DNA of 59,498 bases from Bondarzewia mesenterica (GCA_004802705.1 SGPL01000093.1:18467-77964), one strand, 5' to 3'; shown: positions 11,456 through 24,020, counted from the stretch's first letter. Made by a program: numbers and translations. The notes: generated by a model not told the origin, from the sequence alone.

Positions 11456-12436
11456 ATGCGCATCAACCTCCGCCTTCTCGCCAATTCAACCCACCGTCTG
11501 AGAGCAATGTCCACTGCCCCAAACCCCGTCACCGACCGTGCGTCCGACCTCCTCACGTCTCTCACCGAGATCCGTGCTCGCGTAAAAGAAGCGACTCCTT
11601 CATCTAGCACCTTAAAGCCAACCCTTGTTGCCGTATCGAAGTACAAGCCCGCCTCGGACGTGCAGGCATGCTACGATGCCGGCCAACGCGATTTCGGAGA
11701 GAACTACGTGCAGGAACTCGTGGAAAAGGCGGCGCAGGTTCGTCCATGGCTGTCGCGTCCTTTTCAATGTATTGATTATACATGGCATGGTATGTGGATA
11801 GCTCCCCGCTGACATCCGATGGCACTTCATCGGCACACTTCAATCCAACAAATCTAAAATCCTTGCATGTATGTTATTTCCTACCCTTCCTTTCCATGTT
11901 AAAGTGCCAATCGGATCCACACATCAGCCATCCCAAATATCTACGCCATACAAACCGTAACCTCCATCAAGGCCGCTGCCGCACTGAACAAGTCCATCCC
12001 CACAGAACGTGCGGTGCCCCTCAACATTCTGCTCCAAGTCAACACCTCTGGCGAGGACGTCAAATCCGGTCTCCCACCTCTCATCCCTTCTTCTCCCTCA
12101 TCCGATTCAGACCTCGTCGCCCTCTCAAAACACATCATCACCCAATGTCCGCGCCTTCACCTCCAAGGCCTCATGACCATCGGTTCCCTCACCGAGTCGC
12201 TCTCGGCCTCGGAGAAGGAGAACCGCGATTTCGCCACGCTCGTCCAGACACGCGACGCTTTGCAGGACATCTTACGCGCAGAGGTGAAGGAGGAGGGAGC
12301 GTGGGGGGTAGAGGGGCGCTTGTTGTTAAGTGTGGGTATGTCAAGTGACTTTGAGGCTGCACTGGCGGCGGGAAGCGATGTCGTCAGGGTGGGGACAGGT
12401 ATCTTTGGGGCGAGGCATCTGAAGAGCCAGTCGTAG
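11456..12436 (+). CDS. YggS/PLPBP (PROSC) pyridoxal phosphate homeostasis protein
   Basis: Three exons (11456-11737, 11802-11868, 11928-12436), 285 residues, all junctions in phase. It has the family's single-domain alanine-racemase-like barrel: LVAVSKYKP carries the PLP-binding lysine, then GQRDFGENYVQEL, the RWHFIGTLQSNK block, VNTSGEDVKSG, LQGLMTIG, and a C-terminal MSSDFEAALAAGSDVVRVGTGIFG that contacts the phosphate. Members (yeast YBL036C, E. coli YggS, human PLPBP) buffer and deliver PLP and have no known catalytic activity. The first ~17 residues are Arg/Leu-rich and amphipathic (MRINLRLL), consistent with a mitochondrial presequence; an internal Met at about residue 18 (MSTAPN) would give a cytosolic form. 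Confidence 0.93.
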
Positions 12437-12931
12437 GTTCAAAGGCGGGGCTTGTGGGCGAAGAATCTGGTGTGACGAGGTGGGTTCTTTACTCCTCGCC
12501 CCTTGCTCTCAGGAATACCGGGTGGTTTGCCGTGTTGTCGTTGATTTTCTTCCTTCAAAGCAAGTGTATGTGTTTAGACAAAGTCAATCATCTTGACCAA
12601 TAGAATGGCGCCGCTGTAAGTATGTATGGTTGGAAGCACAAAAGGTATTGTCAAACAAAGTATGGAGGTCCTTCCGCTATAACTGCTTTCACACGTCCAC
12701 CATACTCATAAGTAAGTCACCTTACCTCCAAGCGACTCTTCGTACTATCATAGCAAGGAAAGCGATCATCAGATTTACATAGAAACCAGCAGTTTAACAA
12801 GACATCTCGTATATGACGACAGGTACGCTAACGAGTACGATACCCTGAGAACACTTCTCCCAGCTATCGGACACCATAAAATTACATCTCATCGCATCTC
12901 GTCTCGGTCATCTTGCGTCAAGCTTTGGAAT
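12437..12931. other. Convergent 3' intergenic region
   Basis: About 500 bases between convergent ends of the YggS-like and mutarotase-like genes. It is AT-richer than the flanks and has no coding exon I can support; it most likely holds the two 3' UTRs. Confidence 0.55.
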
Positions 12932-14686
12932 TTACAGTCCGTGGGGGCTGTTGTACAACACATCGATCCGCACGAAGTTGTTGTAGATCTCGTCAGGACC
13001 GAGTAACGTGTCGTTCCCACTCGGGTTCGTCGACGGGTGGAGGAAACTCGCGATCGGCTGTAAGACATGCATCGATCAGCCAAAGGCCAAGAAATTGGAT
13101 TGGGCAAATACGAACTTCGTGGAACTCGAGGAAGGCAGCGCTTCCGGCTCCGTAGCCCTGTCCAGGTCCAGCTTTTCCACTGCCGCCATGAATCCTCTTC
13201 TTCGCACCATCACCCGTCGCGAAATTGTTGGAGTAGAACTGCACGCCGGACTCTACCCCCCGCTTCAGCAGATGAAGAAAAGGCAAACACAAAGGAAGAG
13301 AGAAGAAGCGCACGATTGGTCTCAAACGACAGGCGTAATCCGCTCTTCTTAGAAGCGAGCTCGACGACGCTATCATCTGGCTTCTCGGACAAAATCTCTT
13401 TCGCGTAGTCGAAGTCAGGTTTGAACGAGCTGACGGGAATACGATGGGCGGGTGCGGTGGTTTGCTTGCGTGGCGCGAAGACATAGAAGTGGTCTGAGAG
13501 GTGTCAGAAGAAAATATTATGATTGAGAGGGATGGAAGACGAACCGTAACCCCCCTTCGATCCAGCCACCGCTACCTCAGGGAACTGATCTCCGATCAAC
13601 TTCTTCTCGTGTTTATGGGGTGTATCAGCGACAGCAATGAGCTCGCCCGTAGAGAGACCCGCAGGATCGACATCCACAATATGTGTAGCCTTCGTGATCA
13701 TCAGCTCACTCACGCGCTGCAAAAGACAAATTTCACATCTTTCGTACCTTGATGGTCAATGAATGGCCCTTCACGGATTCCGATTCCGGTCCCTCCTTGA
13801 GCGATGCATCTAGATTGAAACCCCAATGCTATCGAAGATGTGCGTAAATCCTTGATACGGGCACGCGTTGAAGTTAGAAGTGGTAACTACCTGGGTAAGG
13901 TTGATTGGCGTGACAACCTTTTTGCCACCATCGACCAACTTGGCTCGATAAATGAATACGATACTACCGAGATGGTACTCTCCAGCACTGTTCCTGGGCG
14001 CATTTGGCGGCAGTAGCCCCACGACGACTTCGACGAGGAGCGTGCCAGGATATCCTTGATCGCCGTCTTTGGATACCATCCTGAAAAGTGCAGATGAACC
14101 TTGTGGGAGCATGGATTGGAAAGTATTCAGCTCGGCTGGGGTAAAGAGCGCGCCAGGGGGAGAGGACGCCGTGATGTTTTCCGGGTTGAATGGAGCAGCA
14201 CCGACGAGGGCATCCAACGGGATAGGTTCAAAATCGGCCGCATCGAAACCAGTGGGGCCGCCATGAAGAGAAACAGTGGGTGTAGCATCGGAGTTGGGTT
14301 GGGGGGAGACTTGGGAGGTCAGTCCGTTGCGCGAAACAGAATACGAGCCAACGGGGACGCGGTTAGTATAGCGTCCGATGATGGTGTTGGTGTATTTCTG
14401 TTCTAGATGACCTCTGGGGTCTTCTGGACCGACGACAAGATCGTGCGTCTGTGAGATGAGATGTAAGTGACCAGAGTTAGCAGAAATGGCAATCGAACAC
14501 CTACTCGACCATCGGCTTGGACGAAGAGACGATGGACAGTCAATCCATGAGGTAAGAGCTACAGCGATCCCATTCAACCTGACCCCGAGATAACAATGAA
14601 TCGCGCAATGGACGTACCTCCACCGCAAGGGAGGGTGTGAGGGATGGCAAAGCAAGCAAGATGGGCTGGAAATAAGCATCTGACAT
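12932..14686 (-). CDS. Galactose mutarotase-like (aldose 1-epimerase family) protein
   Basis: Multi-exon minus-strand gene. The first exon (14618-14686) encodes MSDAYFQP..LAVE; the next adds LLPHGLTVHRLFVQADGR, then THDLVVGPEDP. The family core follows: TIIGRYTNRVPVG (substrate-binding Asn/Arg region), SLHGGPTGFD (catalytic-site His), a beta-rich body (LLVEVVVGLL, GSIVFIYRAKL), HWGFNLD (second active-site His), and near the end LSFETNQSGVQFYSNNF, the Thr-Asn-Gln motif of galactose mutarotases. The C-terminus ends NNFVRIDVLYNSPHGL with TAA at 12932-12934. The TNQ reading depends on an acceptor about 20 bases inside what looks like the end of an intron; it is the only one that keeps the frame. 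Enzymes of this family interconvert the alpha and beta anomers of aldoses. Many fungal paralogues act on unknown sugars, so the substrate is open. Confidence 0.82.
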
Positions 14687-15411
14687 GGCTGTGCGGAAGG
14701 TAGGGGGCAGGAGGACCGCCTTGGACTTGTTGGATAGCGAAGCGGCGATGGACTCAACTGGTGATGGTTATACCTTTGGGGTCACGAATGCTGTCACCGG
14801 TGAAACGCTATCAGGTGACTGCGATCGATAGTCCCGAAAGCTGATCTTGGATGGAGACCAATCCCTCCAAGGGTTGCTGAAGAAAGCGGTGCATGTCGTT
14901 GGCCTGAAAGTGTCCGATATCCGGTGGTGATAAACGCGCGCAGTGAATCGTTCTCGCGAAAGGAGAGCACAAAAAAGTTGGGAACTTGATGTACGAGATG
15001 ATCAATAGACCCTAACCTTCAATTAGGTTCCAGTTAACCCAACTTTCATAGCCGATCAATGCATCCAAAATGCATCGAACCATGGCATTTTCATTCCTTC
15101 CATGGTCATGATTGTCTCGCATATTCTTTTGCTTTAGAGAGGCTTCAGGTTCAGCAAAGAAGAGCAGGAGTAAACGATAACGAAGGTTTAGCAAGTCCTC
15201 GGCCGAAGAACGAAGGCAGAGGTATCACGTGTCCGACTCCACTCCTGAGTCCTGGACGCCTTCGAACTTGATGAGCAGGGCCAAAGCAGGGCATGCCCTT
15301 CTTTCCCTTCTTCGCTCATATCACTATCCATTGTCATATCAGAGCCTGAAATTCTCAAAGCATACGATACCGTCATCAGTTCGCTTTGAACATACCTATA
15401 CGCTCACGATC
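14687..15411. other. Divergent intergenic region
   Basis: About 720 bases between the starts of the mutarotase-like gene and RNase H1. It should contain both promoters. I see no conserved motif beyond CT-rich stretches just upstream of the RNase H1 ATG (15296-15330). Confidence 0.5.
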
Positions 15412-16779
15412 ATGCCGAAGCCTGCATTCTACGCGGTGAAGAAAGGGCGCGTCCCCGGTATTTATGAGACATGGTGCGTCGATACTGCCTTGCTCTATTT
15501 GCGGACCGGGACATTCTGTTCACAGGGATGAATGTCAAGTACAAGTGAAAGGATTCTCTGGCCCCATATTCAAGAAATTTCATGACTTACAGAGCGCTCG
15601 AGACTGGATTGCCTCAGATGCGTCGACATATCCCAGCAAAAGGCAGGAGTTTGAAGTGGCATCACCTCATTCAAATGTGATAAACCCCGTCACTTCGTCG
15701 TTAGTAGCGGTAACTGCGGTTAAACCCAACCAAGGAGCATCCATGTCAATACAGAGTATTATGGTCGAAGCGACCAACGGGGAGAGACGGACATCGAATC
15801 GTGGCGATGAGGATGTGATTTATACAGATGGTGCATGCAGAGGTAATGGAATGGTGGGATCTGTTGCCGGGGTTGGCGTTTGGTGGGATCATGGAGATGC
15901 CCGGTTGGTATCATCTGCAAGTAATTTTTTGTGCAAGCTGATCAGACCATTTCAGCAATATCTCTGAGCGGTGCCCTGGCACACAGACAAACAACCGTGC
16001 AGAGCTAATTGTAGGCTGATCTCTCTGTATCCCTCTCTTTGCTTTTGTTCCATACTGAACTTGATACCAGGCAATAATTCGCACACTTGAGACAGTCCCC
16101 ATCTCGAGAAAACCCCTCAAAATCAAGACTGACTCGCAATACTCTATCAAATGTCTGCAAATTCGTCTTTCACGTCACCTTTGTCGGCCTATTCATTATA
16201 AAATTTTGGCCCTCTATTCAGGCATCAAGGAATGGCTCCCAAACTGGGTAGCTCGCAACTTTATCTCTTCGACCGGAGAACCAGTCAAGAATGTCCAGCT
16301 CATCAAGTACCTCGCAGTCTTGATCGACCTGCGCGCCAAATCAGGCCAAAAGGTATCGTTACAATACGTGCGAGGACATATGGGTGAGGAGGGAAACGAG
16401 GGTGCTGATAGATTGGCGGTGTACGGAAGCTCGTATCCAGAAGCCCCTGACCGCGACTGGGATGCGTTGCGGAGGGATGTGGAGAAACGAATGAGGCAGA
16501 TGGATCAAGGCGCTGAAGAAATCGGCCCAACCGCGCCTGCTCGCTCGCCTGTGAATGTCATTGCGGAGATGAGGACCGTCACAGAGACCGGGCGAGAGGC
16601 CAGGACGCAGGTCTTCGAGGCCACCGAGGAGCACATTGATCCGTCGGTCAGTTACTCATAGGAGTGCTGCGATTGCAACTGATCCCGACTCTCTCCTGGA
16701 TATATGACAGGAACTGGCAGGTTTCCTGCTCAGTGACGACGAACTTCTGGACATGGAGAGATCAGGCAATTTCGAGTGA
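15412..16779 (+). CDS. Ribonuclease H1
   Basis: Six exons: 15412-15473, 15526-15903, 15956-16010, 16071-16152, 16222-16646 and 16711-16779. The N-terminal hybrid-binding domain is clear: FYAVKKGRVPGIYETW then DECQVQVKGFSGPIFKKF. A ~90-residue linker leads to the RNase H fold with all four acidic catalytic residues in order: YTDGAC (Asp), NNRAEL (Glu), KTDSQY (Asp) and GNEGADRLA (Asp), the histidine being in YVRGHMGEEG. It cleaves RNA in RNA/DNA hybrids (R-loops, primers, mitochondrial replication). The C-terminal extension of ~90 residues is unusual only in being Glu-rich. If the last intron is not removed, translation stops at a TAG a few codons later (16659-16661); splicing gives the C-terminus ELAGFLLSDDELLDME. 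No mitochondrial presequence is evident from this ATG. Confidence 0.95.
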
Positions 16780-17303
16780 AAGTCTGACTACCAGTGAATA
16801 CCCCGGTACACTTGTACGCTCACATCTTCTGTATCATATATTTATCAGGACATCCTATATCTGTTCGCATTAATCATCTGCTTAATTTGTGGTTTTTCGT
16901 TCGCCCGAGGTGACCTCCTGCCGACGTTGTCTTCTAGGCCGCGTTTCATTTATAACAAACCGTTCAGTCAATAGTATACATCTTGGTTCCTTGTATTTTC
17001 GGAGTAGTGCTGCGAGAGTGTGCACAGACCGCGTGGGTGTTGTTCCATTCGGAGTGGGAGATATTGCAAAACATATGTTATACTTTATGTATTTCGCGAA
17101 CGTTGTGGACTGTAAAGCAAGAAAAACAACAATTGACGTCTAAGACTGAAGAAAAAGGAGGAGTCCTTGAAAGCTAGGGAAATAAAATGAGAGCGCAAAG
17201 GCAGATGAAACTAGAGGAGTGTACCACCCAATTATGCTGTTCAAATTGAACAGTCCAAGAAACCCACTCATGACTGAAGCCCTACAATTGCTCGCATTAT
17301 TTA
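16780..17303. other. Convergent 3' intergenic region
   Basis: About 520 AT-rich bases between convergent genes (RNase H1 and the decarboxylase). It holds the 3' UTRs; I see no further feature. Confidence 0.55.
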
Positions 17304-20300
17304 TTATGGCCGTTCACGCACTCCCGCGATCGCACTAGGAGGCACACCGCGCCGGCGTCCTATACCCATTCCGACTCGAACGAGCGTCTCAAGCGCCGCC
17401 TGTCCATTGACCAACAGATCTTCGTCCCACTCGACCTTGCCTCTCTCGAACACCATAACAATGGTTGATCCGCCTGCGTGGACATCAGCTCGCAACAGCA
17501 CAGAGTCATATAAAGATGGAGAAGTAGCCTACCGAACGCAAAGTACCCTAATTCATCTCCGCGCTTCACCTGATCGCCCTCTGAGACGGTCGTCTTGATG
17601 CTACCCACCATCATTGCACCAACGCACACCGCCATAACTCGACCGAATTGTGGACTGTCGATCGGCACGATTTTCCGTACATTCTCACCGTACACGTCTA
17701 GGGTCGTGCGAATCGCTTGCGGCTGACCAAAAAGAAAGATTGAAAAGTACATCAGTGTTCTGCAACGAAGATGGCATCACATGAATAATGACACTCACGT
17801 TGACGGTGTAGTACTCGCCCGAGTAATAAGTCATGGGCCCAATCGTACCGTCGACGGGAGAATGGAATCGATGATAATCCTGCGGTGCCAGCCTGAAAAT
17901 GACCAGCGCACCGCCGTGATACCGCTCTGCTTGGCCTTTATATGCATCACCAAGCAACCGTGCAACGGAGAACTCTCGGCCTTTGATCCACAACCGGGTA
18001 GCCTCGTTCACAGTCTCGAATGCCATGAGTCGGCAGTCGGCAGCGCTCACAAGACGGTTTGGATTGTCAACTTCATGGACAGGTCTCGCAGATGGTTTCA
18101 ATTTCCTATATATTGACATGTTCTGTTAGCCTTGTGGAACGGCTGAGAGAAACAAGCTGACCGGTAGAAGAACTGATTAAAATTCTCTGTGAGGCAAACA
18201 AATGAGCCATAGCATCTGAGTCAGAATCAAAGGAGAGACGCACTGAAGGAATCAATGGGATCCAGGATCTCATTTGTATTGAGATGGTGAAATTCGATAA
18301 ATGTTGGGATGTCTTGCGCCGACTCTGGGGCATCATACTTGATGCCCTGTTTGATGGAGAGAGACTTCAGCAGCCGGCGGGCTGGCAGCGTCTGATGTGA
18401 GGAGATTTGCACGGATCACAAATTGTGACGCATACCTCTAGCCCCTTCCATCTTGCCTCGAGCGCCCTATCTTACAGTCAGTCGACATCACCAGTCGAGA
18501 AGTCGAAGATAGTTACCTTGTAGAGGAGACGGATGCCCAGTCGCACGTAAACCTGCATTTTCTCCTCTTCCAATTGCCCAGTCATCCGATTCTGCACGAT
18601 GATGTTCGCAGAATTCTAGGAGGAATAGTAATCACCCTCTTCACAGCTTAAGGAAGGTCAAAGGGAGTACTCACTGCACCAAGCTTGTAATCCCCCGACG
18701 ACACTTTCGAGAGGATCCTGGTATACCACTTCCGCTGGGCCTGACTGGCCGTCACGAAATTGCCCACCATGATCCTGTCCACGCGTGCCCAATCTTGGCT
18801 CGCGCACACAGCTAAATGCGTAACAATGTCCCGCTCTGCCTTGGAATTGAGCCGCGGGCGATGACACAGCGGACAGTTCTTTATGTTGATCACGCGCTCG
18901 AACGAGTCTTCCGAACTCCACACCGACGTCCCGCTGCCAGATGAGTCCTCGGCATCGGAAGAAGACGCGGACGTCTGGTGGGTCAACGGAAGTGCTACCG
19001 ATGTTTGAGTGCTCAGTGACTTGGAGTGCATATGGAAAAATGAATGCTCAATTGCAGTNTTGATTTCCTTTTCCTCAAGCACAAGGACGGTCTGCATCGA
19101 CCCCGTCGGGTGTGGCTGAGCAGGTATGGGTTTGTGTCGAGGCGGAGCCGCCTGCTGTGCAAATTCTGGGATGTTAAGTGGGGGGCCGGAGAAGTCCAAT
19201 TTATCCAGTGCAAGAGGCAGTTCCGTACCAGGAGCCATGACGCTTGGGGTCACGACCGTGGAAGTATCCAAGCCCTTGTCATCCAGTGCAATGCGTTTCT
19301 TTTCGCTCGATGGACGACAAATTTCGGCTTCGAGACAGATTATAGCCTCAGCATATGTGAGGGAGTCCTCGGCAGGCGTCTTATTCCAGCGCGTGAAGAA
19401 ACCATTGATGGTTTCGCTCGAGAGTGTGGAACCAAGCGAGTCGAGCGTCGAGGTTAGCTCCAGATGAGATAACGAGCCGGTATCGTCCGTGTCGTATTGT
19501 TTCAGGAACTGCCACCAGAAGCTCTGGCGCAACGCGTCGTAAGGCTGGTATTTTGCCCTGGCTTACCATGAGCCCCGGGCAGACCACGATAAAGCACAGA
19601 GCAATTTACCTGAAAGTGATAGTGGGGCTATGCTTCGACTCCCAAGGCATCTCCTTCTCCGTCGACAACGGCAACGTGAATTCCTGGAAGGTGCGACTAC
19701 CATCTTCCTCCTTTGGGTATAGTCCGGTCTTCGGATCCTTCTGTGGTACATTCGCCGTCAACTGCGAAACATCAAACGATGCATTCGCGACGTGATCATT
19801 TGAGGACAACTTGTCCCAGTCGAGCACCGTGAGCTGCACGCGGAACGCAGTTTCGTATCGCCGTACATGGAACAGCAATTTCTCGTCCCAAACTGGGTTC
19901 AGCGAATGCCGGATGACGCGCGTGCGGAAAACCTTCTTGCCGAATGAGATGACGACGAACGGATCCATATCCCAACCCGTCCGCGTCACTGCCGCACGTC
20001 AACACCAACACACCATGCAAAATAGGTTCTTAAACGGGGGAGGGAGGATGGTTAAGACAAACAAGGGACGTACTGTTTTTCAAGCGCGGAAGGTCTTTTG
20101 CACTTTGAATCTCGAGCATGACAATACCAACCACGTCGTTCGCGGCATTGAAATCAAAGTCAGCCTTCTTACCGCCCCAAGATTTGCGCAACCGCTTCTT
20201 CTTCCCGGCTGTTGACGGTATGGCCGACCTCGGTGTACTGATCCCACTGGCACTGACACTGGCAGTTACCGTCGTCGAGTCAAACGACGTCGATGGCGAA

Positions 20301-21651
20301 ATGGATGGCCTCTTTGGGAATATCTTCGGCATGTTAAAACCGGGTGAGGGGGGCTTAGCAGTACTCGGGGTGGGCGGAGTGACAGAGATGGGAGGCCTCA
20401 CGGTCGCTTGTGTCGGAGTCGACTGGGGCGAAGGAGGACGAGCCGTCGGAGCGGGCAATTCTGGCGGGGACGGCTGAGACGTATCCGGCTTGGTCGGGGG
20501 CGATGGTGAGCTCGAGTTGTACCCGTCTTCGTCGTCGGAATTTTCGCCTTCGTCAGAGCTTAGACCGTCGTCCTGATACGCGGGGCCCGTCTGATGCGAG
20601 CGGATGGTGCCGACACCCTCGGTCTGTCGCGAATAATTGTTATGCGACGCTGCAATTAAGATTAACATAGACGTACGGGAGGCGCGGAGACGAGGCTTGG
20701 CTTGGAACGCTTGATCAGTTCTTGGTATATCTCGCCATAGTCTGCGAGGTTAATTAAATCCGGAGGGTTAACAAATCCGACCTTGAGGCGAATGCTGCCT
20801 CGAGCATTGGTATTTGAGCGACTGGAGAGGAGATCGATCGAGAAGGGCTGTTGGCTTGGTCAATCAGATAGCTCAAACAAAAGAGGACACGCGAGTGGTC
20901 AGAACTTTGAAGACAGAACGCTAGAAGAGCGTGTGTGAAAGTCCATCATGGATACTCCCTTCGGGAATGAGGCATCCACACTATATTGCACTACCGCGTG
21001 CAGTGGAGTACCCTTCCATGCAAAGGTTAATGAACTGCCTCGAATGGCAGCAAGAGATGAGCTCAGCGAGATGGGCAAGCGCCGGTCCAAGCACCTCCAC
21101 GCTCTACATCCGACATATGAATGCGCGACATACCTCATTATCAGGATCATCAAACGCATATATGTTGTTCTTGAACCAATCTTCCAATGGCAGACTAACC
21201 TCGCCGAGGTATTCCTTCTTGAGCATGTCCTTGTCCCACACGACCAGCTCAACCACGCTGAGCTTTTCGGCGAGGGAAAGATAGATAGGAAAATCAAACG
21301 TGGCGTCTTTCGCAGAATACACTGGGTTGATTGTGCGCTTCAAGACGGGGGTCTGCTGTCTGTTGCTGAGGACAGACACAACGACGAATCTGCTGCGCGT
21401 TCAGCCGTGCGCATGGGGGCAGGTGATAGACAGAAACATGAGACGCACGGGTCGCTTGATCCGTTGCGGTCTTTGGACAGCAGATCCGAGCATCCTAGAA
21501 CCTGCACGCGGAGGAGGACGATGGGAGCCTCGCCGGGGATGGGAGAGAAAGCGTTCCTGCCGCTGCCACGGCCAGAGGAGACGCGAGCGGGAAGACGAGC
21601 AGCAGAGCGCAAAGCGCGGCCAATCTTGAGCTTCTTGGTTGCCGCGACCAT
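17304..21651 (-). CDS. C2-domain phosphatidylserine decarboxylase (Psd2-type)
   Basis: Large multi-exon gene, roughly 1,000-1,100 residues. Starts [11 protein letters not shown] at 21651. Domain order: C2 domain ([40 protein letters not shown]), a Pro/Ser-rich linker, second C2 ([36 protein letters not shown]), a canonical EF-hand ([13 protein letters not shown]), a CPLC..H..C zinc-finger-like motif (18830-18870), then the decarboxylase ([32 protein letters not shown]). The self-processing site is GGST near 17470; cleavage before the Ser creates the pyruvoyl group. The enzyme makes phosphatidylethanolamine from phosphatidylserine. The C2 layout matches the endosomal/Golgi Psd2 branch, not the mitochondrial Psd1. 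One N (19058) lies in an exon. I did not define every splice site. Confidence 0.92.
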
Positions 21652-22202
21652 CGTGAATTATAGACGGGGAGGACGATGTCTTCGGTGGTGGTGGTTGTAG
21701 TTCACGGGTGAGGGGCTCGGGCGGGATACGTTTAATATAGAGCGCCGATTGCTCCACATGACAAGCCAATGATTATTATGTACTTAGCCCCGCGCCGATG
21801 CCAAACCTGACTTTGAGGGCGCCCATGACTCTCCGTCGATGAAAAGCTGTCCATCGCACAGCCCAAGCCTGATCGTAGCTATTCTACAGTCTCTTCAGGC
21901 CCAAACAACTCCGTTCGAGCCTCATCGATTTGTCGGTCCAGCTCGAGCTCGAGCAAAAATATACTTATGTAAAGGGACATCGACTGGGGAATAATGGTCC
22001 ATAGTCCAGTAGGAAGATATAGTTCAAAGTAAGATAGTGCAGTAAAGAGTTCAAGGACATGACAGGTAGCTCAATTGTCTGGTATACGAGGATGTGTTTC
22101 CTGATCTGTTCGATACTCTCCTACAAGCATGGGCTGTTACAATATCCCACCAATACATCGTCATCGTGACACATTCGCAAAACTTTACCGACTCTCGAGC
22201 TC
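21652..22202. other. Intergenic, decarboxylase promoter and GPI-protein 3' end
   Basis: About 550 bases. The left part is the decarboxylase promoter; near 21930-21955 an alternating AGCTCGAGCTCGAG run forms a short self-complementary stretch. No gene is visible. Confidence 0.5.
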
Positions 22203-23593
22203 TTAAGCGAGGGCAATCATCGAAAATGCAACTCCGACGATACCGGCAACGAGCGACACGGCTGTCGATGCGGCGCCGCTAGTCGCCCCAGTCGCCGACG
22301 AAGATGAAGCAGATCCACTGCGGCTGGCGGAGGTAGATCCCCTGCTCCCGGAACTGGATCCTGAGGCGGTCGCACTAGCAGATGCACTCGGGGTGCTTCC
22401 CGAGGCGGTGACGGAGGCGAGATCGGTGTAGAGTTGGTCCGAGGAGAAAGTGACACAGTTCGAGGACGCAGGAACGACCGCAGTGTAGGGCATGGTCGTA
22501 ATGGGACCGAGCGATTCGGGAGGTTGACTGTAAGTCATCGTGACGCCGTTAGAGACATATTGGCCGGGGAACTCCATATTGTCGCTGTCGCAGTGCTCGA
22601 ATGTGCCGTTCTGAGCGTTGTTAGGGGCGTTGTATGCGCAGCCAATGCGATCAAAGACGTGCTGGCAGTAATTGGCGGCATTGGCACCAGCGGGATCGCA
22701 AACTTTGATACAGAAGGCATTTCCGCCCATGAAGCTGTAAATCGAGGTGGTTGCATCAGTCGGGATTCAAGTTAACGGCCGTAGAAATAACGGACTTGGT
22801 CCACTCAATTACTTGGGTATAGGTGTTATTGTCGTTGCCACCACCATACACGTTGGAGTACATGAGACCTCCCAGGGGGTTACCGCGCTGTCAACGCACA
22901 GTCAATTAGATAAAAATATAAATATAAATATACCAGAAATTGACGAAACATACAAGATCCTGACCGTGGGGATCGAGCTCCCCGCCAAAGTCACCGGCCT
23001 GCATGTTGATCTTGGTCTGGTCAATGAAACCAGCGATGAGGACGTAATCAGGGGTCTTCAGGTACTGAACACCCTGGAGAGTACCCTCGGGCATGAGACG
23101 AGTGCCCCGGCCTTTCTTCGTGCACCAGGCAACCTCCTCACCCTCGGTGTCGGCAATGGTAGAATTGATCACAGCGGGGGCCCACAAGCAGAAATCTAGA
23201 AACTCCGCAATTAATGCAAGCCTCGGTAAGCCGCTGTTCTTGTAAGAATCTCACCATCCACGTGGTTCACAAAGGAGGTCTGGCAAAGAGATTGCTGGTT
23301 CTCAGTTGTAGAGTTGCAAAGGTTGTAACCGAACTGGGTCCCGCGACCGAACGAGTCCGTATCAACTTTGTATGGCTACATATGCACTGTCAGTACGAAG
23401 GGGATACCAAAAAAAAGGGTACAAGGTTTCGGACAATTTGACTCGGATAGGAAAAATGTTTGCTGGCAAGAGGAGTAGCAGGGAACTCTTGGGACGAAGT
23501 GGTCGTTGGCGCTTGAGACGAAGTGATCGTTTGCGCGGCGACGTAAGTCGAGGAGGCGACAGCCAAAAGAGCGGAAAGAGTGTAGCGGACCAT
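22203..23593 (-). CDS. Secreted GPI-anchored glycoprotein, macrofage-activating-glycoprotein-like
   Basis: At least five exons. The ATG at 23593 starts a clean signal peptide (MVRYTLSALLAVASSTYVAAQ). The mature part begins with a Ser/Thr-rich stretch, then PYKVDTDSFGRGTQFGYNLCN, DFCLWAP, EEVAWCTKKGRGTRLMP, a body with conserved cysteines (FCIKVCDPAG, YCQHVFDRIGCAYN), several NxT/S sites, and a C-terminal Ser/Gly/Ala-rich stalk ending in a hydrophobic GPI-anchor signal (AVSLVAGIVGVAFSMIALA). The pattern matches basidiomycete proteins usually annotated macrofage activating glycoprotein; their role is not well defined (cell surface or secreted). The stalk is encoded by a GC-rich, repetitive Ser-codon tract (about 22280-22400). 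It is divergent from the HMG-box gene. Confidence 0.8.
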
Positions 23594-23694
23594 TGTGGTC
23601 AAGAGAAATGCTGGGAGAGAAAGACAAAGAGGAGTATGGGCGTCGTGGAGAACGCGGAGGGCTTGAACGCAAAGGCAGATGGGGAATGGAAAAA

Positions 23695-23919
23695 ACGCGT
23701 TGGCAACAAGACCTACCCTAAATAGTAGTGGACCACCAGCCCAGCGGCCTTTCCCGAACGAACACAGCACCTCCGTTCTATTTTTAAGACGGCCGTCAGA
23801 TTCTCCACCGCAGCCACGCACGGACCACAGACCGAACCAGAGCAGACCGCAATCGTGCACGTGATCTGTCGGAGACGCGTCGTTTGTTGAACGCGTCGTC
23901 CATTTCAACTCCGACGCGT
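23695..23919. promoter_or_regulatory. Cluster of four ACGCGT (MCB-type) boxes upstream of HMG-box gene
   Basis: ACGCGT occurs at 23695-23700, 23875-23880, 23891-23896 and 23914-23919. The last three lie within 45 bases, 100-145 bases before the HMG-box ATG at 24021. ACGCGT is the MluI cell-cycle box bound by MBF (Mbp1-Swi6 type) factors in ascomycetes, and basidiomycetes have such factors. A TATAAG near 23928 sits between the cluster and the start. The cluster is 280-330 bases from the divergent GPI-protein start, so it could serve either gene, but position favours the HMG-box gene. Binding is inferred. Confidence 0.6.
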
Positions 23920-24020
23920 CTGGTATGTATAAGTAACTCCCTACCCCTCTTTGCATCTCCCTTTGATACCAGCACCGTCGTCTGTCTCTCCTACACCCGG
24001 TTTTTCTCTCCTCTACCGCA

